A stretch of 64,000 nt of DNA. Origin: Mucidula mucida (taxonomy: Eukaryota > Basidiomycota > Agaricomycetes > Agaricales > Physalacriaceae). The notes beneath the pieces were generated by a model. It was not told the origin of the DNA. It saw only the letters and a list, made by a program, of their open reading frames with translations, and made no database searches. Location of the stretch: the NCBI GenBank assembly GCA_015501055.1, contig JADNYV010000013.1:62001-126000 (forward strand), in the 5' to 3' direction. The translations under genes and the position numbers were made by a program. Shown one piece after another: positions 45,242-55,586 of the stretch (the stretch's first letter is position 1; each line of letters starts with the position of its first letter).

Positions 45242-45515
45242 ATGACCCACGACGCTGTTTGGTTCTCGCGCCCCAGAAAATACGGAAAGGGCAGCCGTCA
45301 ATGGTCAGTGCTCCCCATGTAGAGATGAGAGGGGAGGCTCATTGAATTGTCAGCCGGCTTTGCGCTCACCAGGCGGGTTTAATCCGCAAGTACGGCCTCG
45401 ACCTTTGCCGTCAGTGTTTCCGTGAAAAGTCGGCTGCCATTGGGTTCACCAAGGTGTGTATCATTGCTCGATGAAGCTCGTGCTGCGTGCTGATTTGCGT
45501 GCGTAGAACCGGTAA
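45242..45515 (+). CDS. RPS29: 40S ribosomal protein S29 (uS14)
   Basis: Three exons (45242-45303, 45354-45453, 45507-45515) encode exactly 56 residues, the family length. The protein reads [56 protein letters not shown]. It matches eukaryotic S29 nearly throughout, including the CxxC...CxxC zinc ligands (CRLC and CRQC), the [15 protein letters not shown] start and the RQCFREK core. S29 is a zinc-binding component of the small subunit head. The last exon holds only two codons and the stop, and intron 1 splits the first zinc cysteine codon. The gene is intact and is the clearest housekeeping marker of the window. Confidence 0.93.
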
Positions 45516-46656
45516 AGGCGCCGCGGGTTCCTTCGCTATACACTTTCATGTTCTCATATGCAATATGATATGATACACCAGATGAGGGATACGGTCTCCC
45601 TTCTCGATCCACGCATTGTCCCGCATCTTGTACTTTTGAAGAGCAAAATCAAGCACTGAAATAGACACCTGGGCCATCCTTTGAGATGCGCCATGACTAC
45701 ATCATATCTATAAGGGAGTTGGCACACGGACGCTCACATCCTCTCGGCCAATTCAGAGGGTAAAACGACTTGTATATCGCCCAGAGAGATTTGTATACGG
45801 AACTGTAAGGTGCACGTATCAGACAGTGCCTTGTCTTGCGAGCGTTCAGCCATTTGAACATGTCTGGTTTCTGTCAGTTTTCTATCCAGTTGAACCTTGT
45901 CACTATCTTGTCCGTGCTTGTGTGTTTCCTACATAACTGGGTGTTACTGGAAATGAGGACCTCTAATTCGCGCTCCGTCATCTAGCGTGGTTATAGCCAG
46001 ACTCCTTCCCATTCGTTCTCGCGAGGAAAAAAAGCTTGGAAAGAATTGTGGCGTACTTGAGACGATCTTGATTCGAACCCTTGACCGTATCACATGACCT
46101 TACTTACCTAATCCAAACCTTATCCTATTTTTAACTTGCGAGAACGACTGGCGTAGATTGCGAGACTTGTTTGTTTGGCTGCAGCCTGCCACAGCTACAA
46201 TGTGCAAAATCACTTCCAACTCAATCCTCACTTACACGCAATGCCTTGTGTAATTTGAAATAAATGACAGAAATTTCCAAAAAAAAAATTTCCCAACCTT
46301 TGCCCATCACAGTCATGACAGAATCCCAAGATACACATGCAATGCTTTTGGTGAATGGCAATGCAGGCAGTCACAAAGTGATCAGCAATTCACAACATAT
46401 TCAGAGGAAGAAGAACTGAAAGAGTGACATTTGGAACATCTTTACTCCTACCGATCTTCTTGTCCCGGGATTTTTCCATCTTAAAATGAAGCATCTAGAG
46501 ATGCACCGGGGAGACACTGCAGAAGGATTAGTTCCAATTACCCAGTACATTGTGATTGAGCTCACACAGCAGTCAGTTTAATCCATTCATTAGATCTTAA
46601 TCAATGAAGGGCGATGAAGATTCTGCACCACATTAAATACCTCGTGCCGAGGGACA
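45516..46656. other. Intergenic region and possible left remnant of the non-LTR element
   Basis: From about 46330 the plus strand has phrases such as FGTSLLLPIFLSRDFSILK that could be the decayed 5' part of the non-LTR reverse transcriptase which resumes at 53937, but stops are frequent. An A-run lies at 46279. No functional gene is supported. Confidence 0.35.
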
Positions 46657-46664
46657 GAGATAAG

Positions 46665-47330
46665 TAGGGATGTGCGCCGTACCGTATGTACGGTGCATAC
46701 GGTATGGCATACGGGTTACGGTACCCGTACCGTGAGCAATCTTGGAGTACGGTCAACGGATCGGTCATACGGCCATGATACGGTCACTCACCTGGTGGGG
46801 TCAGATCGTCTTCAAATCACTATCCATCCAGTAGCAGACCCCTCATGTAGAGTACCAAGGACAAACACAATCTGATGCTGGCTGAAATGTGTCGTGGATG
46901 TCGCTTGAAGACCTTGCCAGCAATGGTTGTCCCAATCGGGACACCTACCACGTGGACCATCTTGTTGATGAACAACAACATTCTTGGTGCATTTGGCCTC
47001 CCGGACCACCCATTTACTGTCCGAAAAACATCAAAGGACATGAATCAACTTTTCTGGTGCAGTGTTTGAGCATTGAAGCTGCCTGAATGACTGTCTTTCA
47101 GTGGTAATGGCTGAAGTAGGCTCCTTTCGGGCCCAAAGGTGACTTGTCAACTTATTCACACATTGAGAAAAACTAACTACATACTGACAGGTCAATAACT
47201 CTTGATATTTATAACTGAACGCCACACTACGGCCGTGTTCCGGCCGTTACGGACTGTATCTTACGGCCGTAAACCGAATACGGGTGGGCAACTTATGGCC
47301 GTACCCGTAACGGTACGGTGCACATCCCTA
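46665..47330. mobile_element. Non-autonomous hAT-like DNA transposon, 666 bp
   Basis: The element starts TAGGGATGTGCGCCGTACCG and its right end reads, in reverse complement, TAGGGATGTGCACCGTACCG, giving terminal inverted repeats of about 21 bp with one mismatch. It is flanked by identical 8-bp duplications GAGATAAG (46657-46664 and 47331-47338), the length typical of hAT elements. The subterminal 100 bases at each end are packed with TACGGT/ACCGTA and CGGCCGTA words, as expected for transposase-binding sites. The inner 450 bases have no transposase frame, so it would need a partner enzyme. It sits beside the non-LTR remnant. Confidence 0.88.
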
Positions 47331-47418
47331 GAGATAAGAAGGGATGGCATTGATTAGTTTCTTTGCACCTCTGTTTATTCCCTTTATACCAATCAATGTT
47401 GTACATCCCTCCGACGAG

Positions 47419-47948
47419 TGTTAGCGACTGACTATAGCCACAAGACTAAACCAGGTACCACAGCAAGAACTAAGGGAGGAAGTGTTTGCGTTTGTAAGAC
47501 TAGGCTAGGCCAGGTGTATACACGAGATCGGAACTAAAGTAAATGATGCTACACTACTGCTTATATACTAGTAAGTCTGTGTTTGGAACTCCTTGTCCAT
47601 ACGTGTTTCCGCTAGGGTTAACTCCACGCCCTTGACCCAGTGTTGTATGCTACTAGTCCGTGAAACCATTAAATACGAGTGGTAACTGCATGTAAGTAAT
47701 AATACTGAAACAACCATGTGTGCTACAAGTGTTGATGGTGTGTATACAATAGAAAGTTCATGAGGTATCGGCATGTATGATGTCATCCATGTGTTGGGCA
47801 TGTGTCTGACATGAGTACGGCTTTGGTAATGAAAAGGAGTATGATTGGTAATGAAACAGATGATGAAACAGTCCGTTGGTTGATAAGACAAGGCCCCCGA
47901 TAAGATATGATAAGATGTGAAAATGTGAAAATATGGCAATTCATAACA
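47419..47948 (-). repeat. 3' LTR of the gypsy element
   Basis: In element orientation it begins TGTTATGAATTGCC and ends CGCTAACA. It is adjacent to the polypurine tract and to the left ACGAG duplication. Confidence 0.92.
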
Positions 47949-47963
47949 TCACCCCCTCCTTAA
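47949..47963 (-). other. Polypurine tract of the gypsy element
   Basis: Read on the minus strand the bases next to the 3' LTR are AAGGAGGGGGTGA, a purine run of the kind that primes plus-strand DNA synthesis in LTR elements. Confidence 0.75.
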
Positions 47964-47989
47964 GGCGCAAGTTCCATTCTGCGCCAGAG

Positions 47990-48290
47990 TCACTCCATGA
48001 GGGCTGCAGAGGGTAGTGTGACATCGAGGGGTTTGGTGTCAGGCAGTGGCATGGGTCGGAATAGATGTGATGGAAATTGCGACATGGGAACTTCAATGCG
48101 GGCAAGCGCGGGTGGCTTTGGCTTGTTTGGATATTGTTGGTGGAAATCACTGATAGCTTCGTCGGCATTTTTGAGATTGCATGCCGGTTCCCATGTCTGC
48201 TCATGTGTGCCATAACCCTTCCAGTGAACCTTGTATTGAAAACCCCCGTGGTACTTTCGGGAATTAACCACTTTCTCAACCTCTCATTCT
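47990..48290 (-). pseudogene. Chromodomain region of the gypsy pol
   Basis: The frame reads VNSRKYHGGFQYKVHWKGYG and THEQTWEPACNLKNADEAIS, then DFHQQYPNKP. This is a chromodomain (aromatic cage residues Y, W and W are visible), which in chromoviruses directs integration to marked chromatin. It lies in a different frame from the integrase piece upstream. Confidence 0.85.
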
Positions 48291-48346
48291 GGTTCAGCTC
48301 CTTCCAGCACAGGTGGTGGACGCGTGTCTTGGGGTTGCGTCGGAAA

Positions 48347-49560
48347 TTAGGGTTTGTGATAAGGCGTCAACAGAGCCTCATTAAACACGGAATGGATGCT
48401 TTTCCACGTGTGAGGAATCTGGAGCTTGTAAGAGCTCGTCCCAACTTTCTTGATCACTTTGAACGGCCCAAACTGTTTGTCATTGAGTTTCTTCATTGGT
48501 TGGTCCGTGCTGAGATTCGTCCCTTCCAGCCATACTTTGTCGCCTTCCTTGTACTCTACTGCCTCTGTCCGCTTCCTGTCATAAAACCGTTTCATGTCCT
48601 CCTTTGCCATCTTCAATGCTGACCCTACTTCGTCCCATGTCTTCCTCATGCCATTGGCAAACTCCTGCGCAGTCTTATTTCTTGATGTCGTTTTTGGAGC
48701 GGTGCCTTTGTAGGGGTGTCTGCCCATGTCTGCGAAGAACAGAGTGACCTTGGTTGCCAAGTGTACCCAATCATTGTACACAAATTTGGCAGAGGTTCAT
48801 GCCAGTCGTTCTGATGGTAATTGACAAATAACCGTAAGAAATGTTCTATCTCTTGGTTCAACCGTTCTGTTTGCCCATTTGCCTGTGGATGGTACGCCGT
48901 TGTGAAGTTCCCTTCAATGCTCAACAGCCGGTATAACTCCTTCATAAAACGCAAGTGGTATTGCGGACCTCGATTGTGTATCATCTGTTGCGGCAATCCA
49001 TGTATGGGGAAGATTTGATCGCGGTAAATACGAGCCATGCCTTCTGACGTCAGGGTGGTGTGTGTTGGTATAATGTGTAACCGCTTTGTAAAATGGTCCA
49101 CAAACATGCTGATCGCATTGTATCCTCCCAACTCCGGCAACTCGCCAATCATGTCCGTCCCAACTTTCTCCCATGGTTCGCTTGGTACGTCTATAGGATG
49201 GAGGGGTGCAGCCGGCTTTGTGCGATGTGACTTTGTAACTTGGCATTTTTGACACCCTTCCACGTATTCGCGGACGTCTTGGCTGATTCCTGGCCACCAA
49301 TAGGTGCGTGTGATCAACTCGAGAGTCTTGTACCGTCCCGGATGCCCTGCAAGCTGTGCATCATGATGTATTCCAATAACTTTTCCCTGCAATTCCTTGT
49401 CCTTTGGTATGTAAATACGATCTTTCCACATAATAAGTCCATTTTCCTTCTCTTCCCATCCTTTTTCTTTGTTTTCTAATGCTTTTTGTACATATCTGTC
49501 TTTGTTTCCTTTTCTTTGTTTAATTTTGTTAAGTAATTTGTCCTCCGGTGTAGCTACTGT
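48347..49560 (-). pseudogene. Integrase region of the gypsy pol
   Basis: The zinc-binding HHCC part is seen as HHDAQLAGHPGR followed by VEGCQKCQ. The catalytic core has GTDMIGELP (first Asp) and NGQTERLNQEIEHFL (Glu), but the second catalytic Asp, normally in a DRGPQF phrase, is Asn here (HNRGPQYH). The C-terminal GPF/Y module reads LNDKQFGPFKVIKKVG at about 48440-48510. A frame break near 48780 separates core and C-terminal parts. The missing Asp alone would inactivate it. Confidence 0.85.
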
Positions 49561-50850
49561 ATGTAAAGAAAATTGAATTTGTGATATAAAAAACTCCGGT
49601 TTTAGCAAAACAACGTTTTTGTTATCTTTTTCCCCCTTCTCAAGGCCTGTCATCCTTGACAAGGCATCAGCTTTTCCCATTGTCCTGCCTGGCTTATGAA
49701 TCATCTGTATGTCATATTCCGCCAACTCCGTAACCCATCGTGCCTGCCTTCGGTTCAACTTCTGCGGCTTCCTGAAGTACTGAAGGTTTTGATGATCGAT
49801 GAAAACCTCCACTGTCTCCTTAGCGCCTAGGAGGTATTGCCGCCAGTCGTTGATCGAGTCCATGATAGCCATCATCTCTTTGTCGTAGATCTCATAATTG
49901 CGCTCCACTTTGTTCAGTGCGCAAGACCGAAAGGCTACTGGTCTCCATTTTCTGTCAACAAACTGGGAAAGAACCGCCCCATTTGCATAGTTCGAGGAGT
50001 CCGCCTGACTCAAAACTTGCTGTTGTTGTGTGGTACGATTAGAACGGGTTCTTCTGTCATCCTCCATTTTAACTCCTCAAACGCCTTGTGCTGCTCCATG
50101 CCCCAAACCCACTCGCCCTTCCCGGTTAGCAATGTCAATGGCTTCGCTACTCCCGCAAATCTCCGGATGAAACGTCTGTAAAAGTTGCAGAAGCCCAGGA
50201 ATGACTGTACTTCCTTCTTCTTTGTCGGCTCCTTCCATTCCTTCACTACGGCCACTTTTGCCGGATCCATCTTTACTTCTCCTCCTCCAACAATAACTCC
50301 TAAGTAGTCTACAGTATGTGCCTCAAAACTACATTTCTCGGGTTTTAAATACAACTTATTTACTCGTAATATTTCTAATACTCGTCATACGATATGCCTA
50401 TGTTCTTCCAACGTGTTCGTAAAGATAAGTATGTCATCCAAGTAAACTATAACATGTCCTTCATTGATCAGCTCCTTCAGAATGTGATTCATGAACGACT
50501 GAAATGTCGCCGGCGAGTTTGTAAGTCCAAAGAACATGACTGAGGGCTCGAACAGGCCTCGGTTTGTTCTAAACACCGCTTTCCACTCATCACCTTCTTT
50601 GATCCGGATGTTATTGTAACCCCATTGGACATCCATCTTTGTGAAAACCTTTGCTCCCTTCAACTTGTCGATAAGCTCCTGAATCAACGGCAAGGGGTAT
50701 CGGTTCTTGATTGTCATGTCGTTCAACTTCTGATAATCCTGTACTGGCCGAAGGCTTCCATCCTTCTTTTTGACAAAGAAGAAGGGTGATGCCATAGGGG
50801 AAATTGATGGCCGTATACGTCCGTCCGTATGTTTTCTTCCAGGAACTCAT
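49561..50850 (-). pseudogene. Reverse transcriptase and RNase H region of the gypsy pol
   Basis: RT motifs: [44 protein letters not shown] and [12 protein letters not shown] with the YLDD active site. A TGA follows HRHIV (about 50385), then YLKPEKCSFEAHTVDYLGV and VQSFLGFCNFYRRFI continue. RNase H follows with DSSNYANGAVLSQ, NYEIYDKEMMAIMD and VFIDHQNLQYF. At least three frame changes occur between about 50070 and 50860. Confidence 0.88.
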
Positions 50851-51857
50851 CTAACGCCTTTTGCTCGATGGGCTAAGGGGATAAACCTTGTAGTCAACCG
50901 GTTTGGAACCAGGCGTAAGTTCTATCATGTGATCCCAGGGTCTTCGCTCCGGTAGCTTGTCAAAGTCCGCCTTGCTAAATACATTGGAGAATTCCTCAAT
51001 GTAAGGTGCAGCAGCAGATGAAGGCTGTTGTGATCTCAGCTTTTCACCGCTTTTGCGATAGTTGTCCCAGTCCATCCAGAACAAACGCTCTCCCTCTTCC
51101 AACTTCTCTTCTACGTCTTCTCCTTCATCTTCCGGCGAGTTATACTCGGGTAGGTAGCCGCAACGGTCTGGGCATTGATCAAAAGTCAATGTGGATTCCG
51201 TCCAGTTGATCGTGGGGTTGTGATATCGTAACCAATCTAGCCCCAAAAAGATGCTTGTTTTGCCAAGATTGGTGACGGCCAACTCAATCTTTTCTGCGTG
51301 ATCACCGATCTTCATCCGGACCTCCACAAAACCTTCGATTGCTCCTCCCTGTTTAGGGTTCCATCCGCATTGTAGACAGGGAGCTTGACCGGTAACTCCT
51401 TGATCGGGAGTCCGTTCTTCTCGACGAATTCTTTATTGACACAAGAACCCGTTGCTCCACTGTCAAGAAGGGCACTCGTTTCCCATTCAGAGCCTGTGTG
51501 TACGCTCTCTATGGTTACTCGGAGTTTCATGTCCTGCCCCTTTGTTCCCCGGATGTACTTCCTCGACTTTTTCAACTCCGTCACAACTTCCACCGCAGCT
51601 TCCTTTGTCAACGCTCTGATCGCCATCACCTTCTCCTCCGTCGCTTCTCTCTCTCTCCGCTCCGGCATCCATGCTCTCAAAATTCCCACTGCTCTCGACA
51701 CGTCATCCTCTCTTAGCCGTTGTGCGATCCACTCGGGCGTATTTGGCTCAAATCTTTCTTTCGCAGGTTTTGGTGGTAAAGTCGTCAATGATATTTTAGA
51801 TGGCTTAGTAACAGTACTATAAATAGATTCTGCATCTGACGATTCTTCCCTTGGCAA
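50851..51857 (-). pseudogene. Aspartic protease region of the gypsy pol
   Basis: The active-site phrase LLDSGATGSCVN lies near 51440-51480, followed by FVEKNGLPIKELPVKLP, and after a one-base frame change near 51340 by SIFLGLDWLRYHNPTINW, the distal protease motif. The segment leads into the RT through FDKLPERRPWDHMIELTPG. Confidence 0.82.
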
Positions 51858-51877
51858 CTGCTCCGGCAGGACTGCGT

Positions 51878-52806
51878 CTACTGCGGGAGCTTCGCAAAAC
51901 CCAACTCTTCGGCCAGCTTCTTCTTCTCCTCGTCATTCATTTCAGTCCATAGACCCCGAATCGTCTGGGGTCGACCCTTCTTAGGACAGAACCTGCTGAC
52001 ATGGCCGTGTTTGCCACAGCTAAAGCAAAGTTCCCTTCGATGTGCGTTGCCAATATCCATTGGCCTGCCGGCTCCTCCATAGGTAACACCGGTGGCATCT
52101 CGTCGTGTGATCGGCGTCGGGGGTGGGTTCGTAGGATTGGCTCTTGATATAGCCGCCTGCGAAGCTTGGGGCCGGGACTGCATGCCGGACCTCTTGCTCG
52201 CCGTCCGCCTTCTCCACAGCTGATCGATCTGAATGATCTGTGCCTTCCAATCCTTGTACTTCTCTGGCAACCCGTCTCGGCTGCCATAGATCTGATCAAT
52301 GATCTTCTCGTTGACGTTGGTCTTGAGAAGTCGCACAACAAATGTGTCATCCTTCGAATATTCTGCCTGAGTGAGCAGAACCTCAAACTTCTGGAAGAAA
52401 TCTTGAGCGGTGTCTTGCCCCTGGCGTAACCGCTCGATCTGGTCTTGCGCGTCTCGCGCGAGGTTGGAATCCACAAATTGCTCCTTCAAATCTTCCTTGA
52501 ACTCCGTCCAAGAGACTGTCCATTCCTCTTCTTCCTCGTCAAAGTTCTGGTCCGAGTAGTTCTGGACCCATGCATCTACGTGATCTCCTCGGATGTAGGA
52601 GAGAACAACATTGATCCTTTCGGAGTCAGATGTGAGGTTGTTCTTCTTGTCACAGATGTATGTAAACATGGATCACCACCAGCTCTTGTACTTGGCCTTG
52701 TCCCATCATAGTCATAAGGCTTGTTGACAAGGGATCGGCCTTTGATTTCGACATCGGCATGATGAGCGGGTGCGTGATGAGTGGTTTCGGGTGCTTCGCT
52801 GGACAT
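51878..52806 (-). pseudogene. Gag region of the gypsy element
   Basis: The start MSSEAPETTHHAPAHHADVE is at 52806. A frame change at about 52695 and an in-frame TGA after KSWW (about 52672) break it just before MFTYICDKKNNLTSDSERIN. The capsid-like part (DHVDAWVQNYSDQNFDEEEE, RLRQGQDTAQDFFQKFEVLL) and a zinc knuckle CFSCGKHGHVSRFC (CX2CX4HX4C) follow, ending LAEELGFAKLPQ. Confidence 0.85.
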
Positions 52807-53387
52807 GGTGAATCGGGGTGATGAGATCGGAGAGTGAAAGGGTGAAAGTGGTGATATGGGTGATGCGGATTTGGATGAAACGGGTGAGGGAATAGAGGTT
52901 TGGATGAATAAGGAGGAGTTGCCTAGATCTGAAATAGAATCCAGGACTTGGTAGGGTGGGGAATGATGATGTGTATCGTAAGGTAAGTAAAGTAGGTAGG
53001 TATCGTAACTGTCTACACTATTTTACCGACTACTGACTATGTATCTACGGAGCCCAAGAGCTCGTCACAAGTTCGCAATTGCCCAGCCGACGTCCCTCTG
53101 GTGTGAGGTAAGCCAAAGTTTTCCTGGGAACGGGGGTTGACCCGTAAACAGCGCCCACTGAAGTGCAACTGCCAAAAGTTCGTTCTCGTGAGAGCGGCTA
53201 CTTCCAGCACCCGAGGCAGTTATCTCTAACTGTTAGCCGGCGCTACTGGGACCAATACACATGTATGCGGACGTGCGCTGGAATTAGGAATCCGTCAATC
53301 TGTAAACAGGAAAGGGGATGGGGGGAATGTGCGATGATCAAACAGCGAAGTGCTGATCGACAATCAGGGATGTGTGATAGGTGGTAG

Positions 53388-53399
53388 AAAGTAGTTCCA
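53388..53399 (-). other. Candidate primer-binding site
   Basis: Six bases inside the 5' LTR the minus strand reads TGGAACTACTTTC. It starts with the TGG complementary to a tRNA CCA end, at a normal distance from the LTR. No tRNA was matched, and self-priming as in Tf1-type elements is not excluded. Confidence 0.35.
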
Positions 53400-53405
53400 A
53401 TCTTC

Positions 53406-53936
53406 TGTTAGCGACTGACTAAGCCACGAGACTCAACCAGGTACCACAGCAAGAACTTAAGGAAGAAAGCGTTCATGTTTGTAAGACTAGGCTAGGCCAG
53501 GTGTATAAATGAGATCGGAACTAAAGTACAATGATGCTATGCTACTGCTTATATACTAGTAAGTCTGTGTTTGGAACTCCTTGTCCATACATGTTTCCGC
53601 TAGGGTTAACTCCACGCCCTTGACCCAGTGTTGTATGCTACTAGTCTGTAAAACCATTGAATATGAGTGGTAACTGCATGTAAGTAATAATACTGAAACA
53701 ACCATGTGTGCTACGAGTCTCAGTGGTGTGTATACAATAGGAAGTCCATGAGGTATCGGCATGTATGATGTCATCCATGTGTTGGGCATGTGTCCGACAT
53801 GAGTATGGCTTTGGTAATGAAAAGGAGTATGATTGGTAACGAAACAGATGATGAAACAGTCCGTTGGTTGATAAGACAAGGCCCCCAATAAGATATGATA
53901 AGATGTAAACATGTGAAAATATGGCAATTCATAACA
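53406..53936 (-). repeat. 5' LTR of the gypsy element
   Basis: Full-length partner of the 3' LTR, with the same TG...CA ends, adjoining the right ACGAG duplication. In minus orientation a TATA-like TATATAAGCAG lies before the conserved GTTCCGATCTC stretch. Confidence 0.92.
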
Positions 53937-55054
53937 ACGAGCAGTCTATCTTGGATTAACAACATTATTGCCATCCTTAATAAGAATGACCTCACTATTT
54001 TCAATCTCATCCACCAGACTGTTTGGCATGGACATACAGTTAGTAACATGATTCTACATTAGGCCAGTATTGTCAAGAATGTTGAGCAGCTGTTTGATGA
54101 CTTGTTGAGCTCATCTGAAGCAAAGAGTTCAGCTCTGCCTTCATTGCAGAATGGCTTCCATCCAATGTATTGGACTAACAATAATGCCTCTATTTTGTGG
54201 GCGTTGATTGAGTGCGCAAGATTACAAGAAAAGAGTTTAATTGTAGTCTACGTAAATCTGATGAATGTGTTTCCAGCAACAAGTATGCCGGCCCTATGGT
54301 GCAAGCTCCATGTGAGTGGCATTGCTGGGCCACTCTTTGACTGGATGTGTATGCTCTATCACTGCATGAGGTATGTGGTGCACTATGAGCATAAGGTGAA
54401 GGGTGCATTTAAATTGTTGATTGGTTTGTTAATGGGTGATCCTATGTCGCCAATTCTTTGGGATGTCTTCTTTGCCAATCTGGGTGAGGTTATGGTGGTC
54501 TTGCTCGGGAATGTTGTCCTGGCAGGGCGTGCTGTTTCTCACGGGGAGTAGGTGGATGATGTTTTCCTGGCAACAACTGGGGTGCTCACAGCACAGGAGA
54601 AGGTGAATACTGTTGATTATTGGTGTGCAAGGAACTTTGCAATAATGAGTGTTGTGAAGACAGAGTGTATGGTCTTTGGCCCATTGCCGCTGAGGGACAT
54701 CTTGCTGTTTGTGCGGGATCGCCGGTTGACAATGATTAAGTCTGTGCAGTATGTGGGGATTTTCTTCTCCTCCGTGGACAGAGACATCTTTGCGCGGCAT
54801 TATACAGAGAAGGCAAAGGCTGCTTGCTCAAAAACAGAGATCATGTTTTTGATGGGGCAGTTCACTGGGGATGTTGTCCCAGCGGTGTCACAAAGGTTAT
54901 ATCTTGCCCAGATTGACCCACATTTGACAAGTGATGTTTCTCTAGCTCATGTTTGGGAGCTGGAACTTGTGCAGCTGGAATTTTGGCAGAGGGCACTGAG
55001 TTTGTCTGCACGCTGCTTGCGTTTTATGCTGTTCACTAAGACAGGTTTGATGCC
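53937..55054 (+). pseudogene. Non-LTR reverse transcriptase, first visible part
   Basis: The frame reads LSWINNIIAILNKNDLTIFN, an in-frame TAG (about 54060), then LQNGFHPMYWTNNNASILWA, SLIVVYVNLMNVFPATSMPA, LIGLLMGDPMSPILWDVFFA, a TAG (54550), VDDVFLATTG and SVVKTECMVFG. These are RT motifs in order, the VDD being the active-site box and GDPMSPILW the usual GxxQGxxxSPxLF-like box of a widespread mushroom non-LTR family. The 5' side is cut by the gypsy insertion at 53936 and the 3' side by the solo LTR at 55055. Degraded, not functional. Confidence 0.8.
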
Positions 55055-55581
55055 TGTTATAAATTGCCATATTTTCACATTTTCATATCTCATCATATCT
55101 TATCGAGACTTGTCTTATCAACCAACGGACTGTTTCATCATCTGTTTCGTCATTGATCCCACTCCTTTTCATTACCAAAGCCGTACTCATGTTGAACACA
55201 CGCCAAACACATGGATGACATCATACATGCCGATATCTCATGGACTTCCTATTATAAACACCACCGACACTCATAGCACACATGGTTGTTTCAGTATTAT
55301 TACTTACATGCAGTTACCACTCATATTTAATGGTTTCACAGACTAGTAGCATACAACACTGGGTCAAGGGCGTGGAGTTATCCCTAGCGGAAACATGTAT
55401 GGATAAGGAGTTCCAAACACAGACTTACTAGTATTTAAGCAGTAGCGTAGCATCATTGTACTTTAGTTCCGATCTCGTTTATACACCTGGCCTAGCCTAG
55501 TTCTACAAACACGAACACTTTGTCCTTTAGTTCTTGCTGTGGTACCTGGTTTAGTCTCGTGGCTATAGTCAGTTGCTAACA
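55055..55581 (+). mobile_element. Second solo LTR of the gypsy family, with 5-bp target duplication
   Basis: A 527-base segment begins TGTTATAAATTGCC and ends CAGTTGCTAACA, aligned along its length to the other LTRs of the family. The flanks ATGCC (55050-55054 and 55582-55586) are identical. It lies in the plus direction, opposite to the full element 1.1 kb away, and splits the non-LTR reverse transcriptase. Confidence 0.93.
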
Positions 55582-55586
55582 ATGCC

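Larger units (their letters stand above)
47419..53936 (-). mobile_element. Full-length Ty3/gypsy chromovirus, decayed coding region
   Basis: The element is 6518 bp with LTRs of about 530 bp at both ends (47419-47948 and 53406-53936) and is flanked by identical ACGAG duplications (47414-47418 and 53937-53941). On the minus strand the order is gag, protease, reverse transcriptase, RNase H, integrase, chromodomain, the Ty3/gypsy chromovirus order. Reading frames are broken by several single-base shifts and at least two in-frame TGA codons, so it cannot encode a full set of proteins. The two LTRs differ at many sites, mostly C/T and G/A changes. It inserted into a non-LTR element. Confidence 0.93.

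Noticed and set aside
46045..46110. GATTCGAACCC, resembling a reversed tRNA B box
   Set aside because: No matching T-stem, acceptor stem or A box could be formed around it.
46665..47330. The TACGGT-rich ends as a stand-alone satellite
   Set aside because: The terminal inverted repeats and exact 8-bp duplications show they are the ends of a single transposon.
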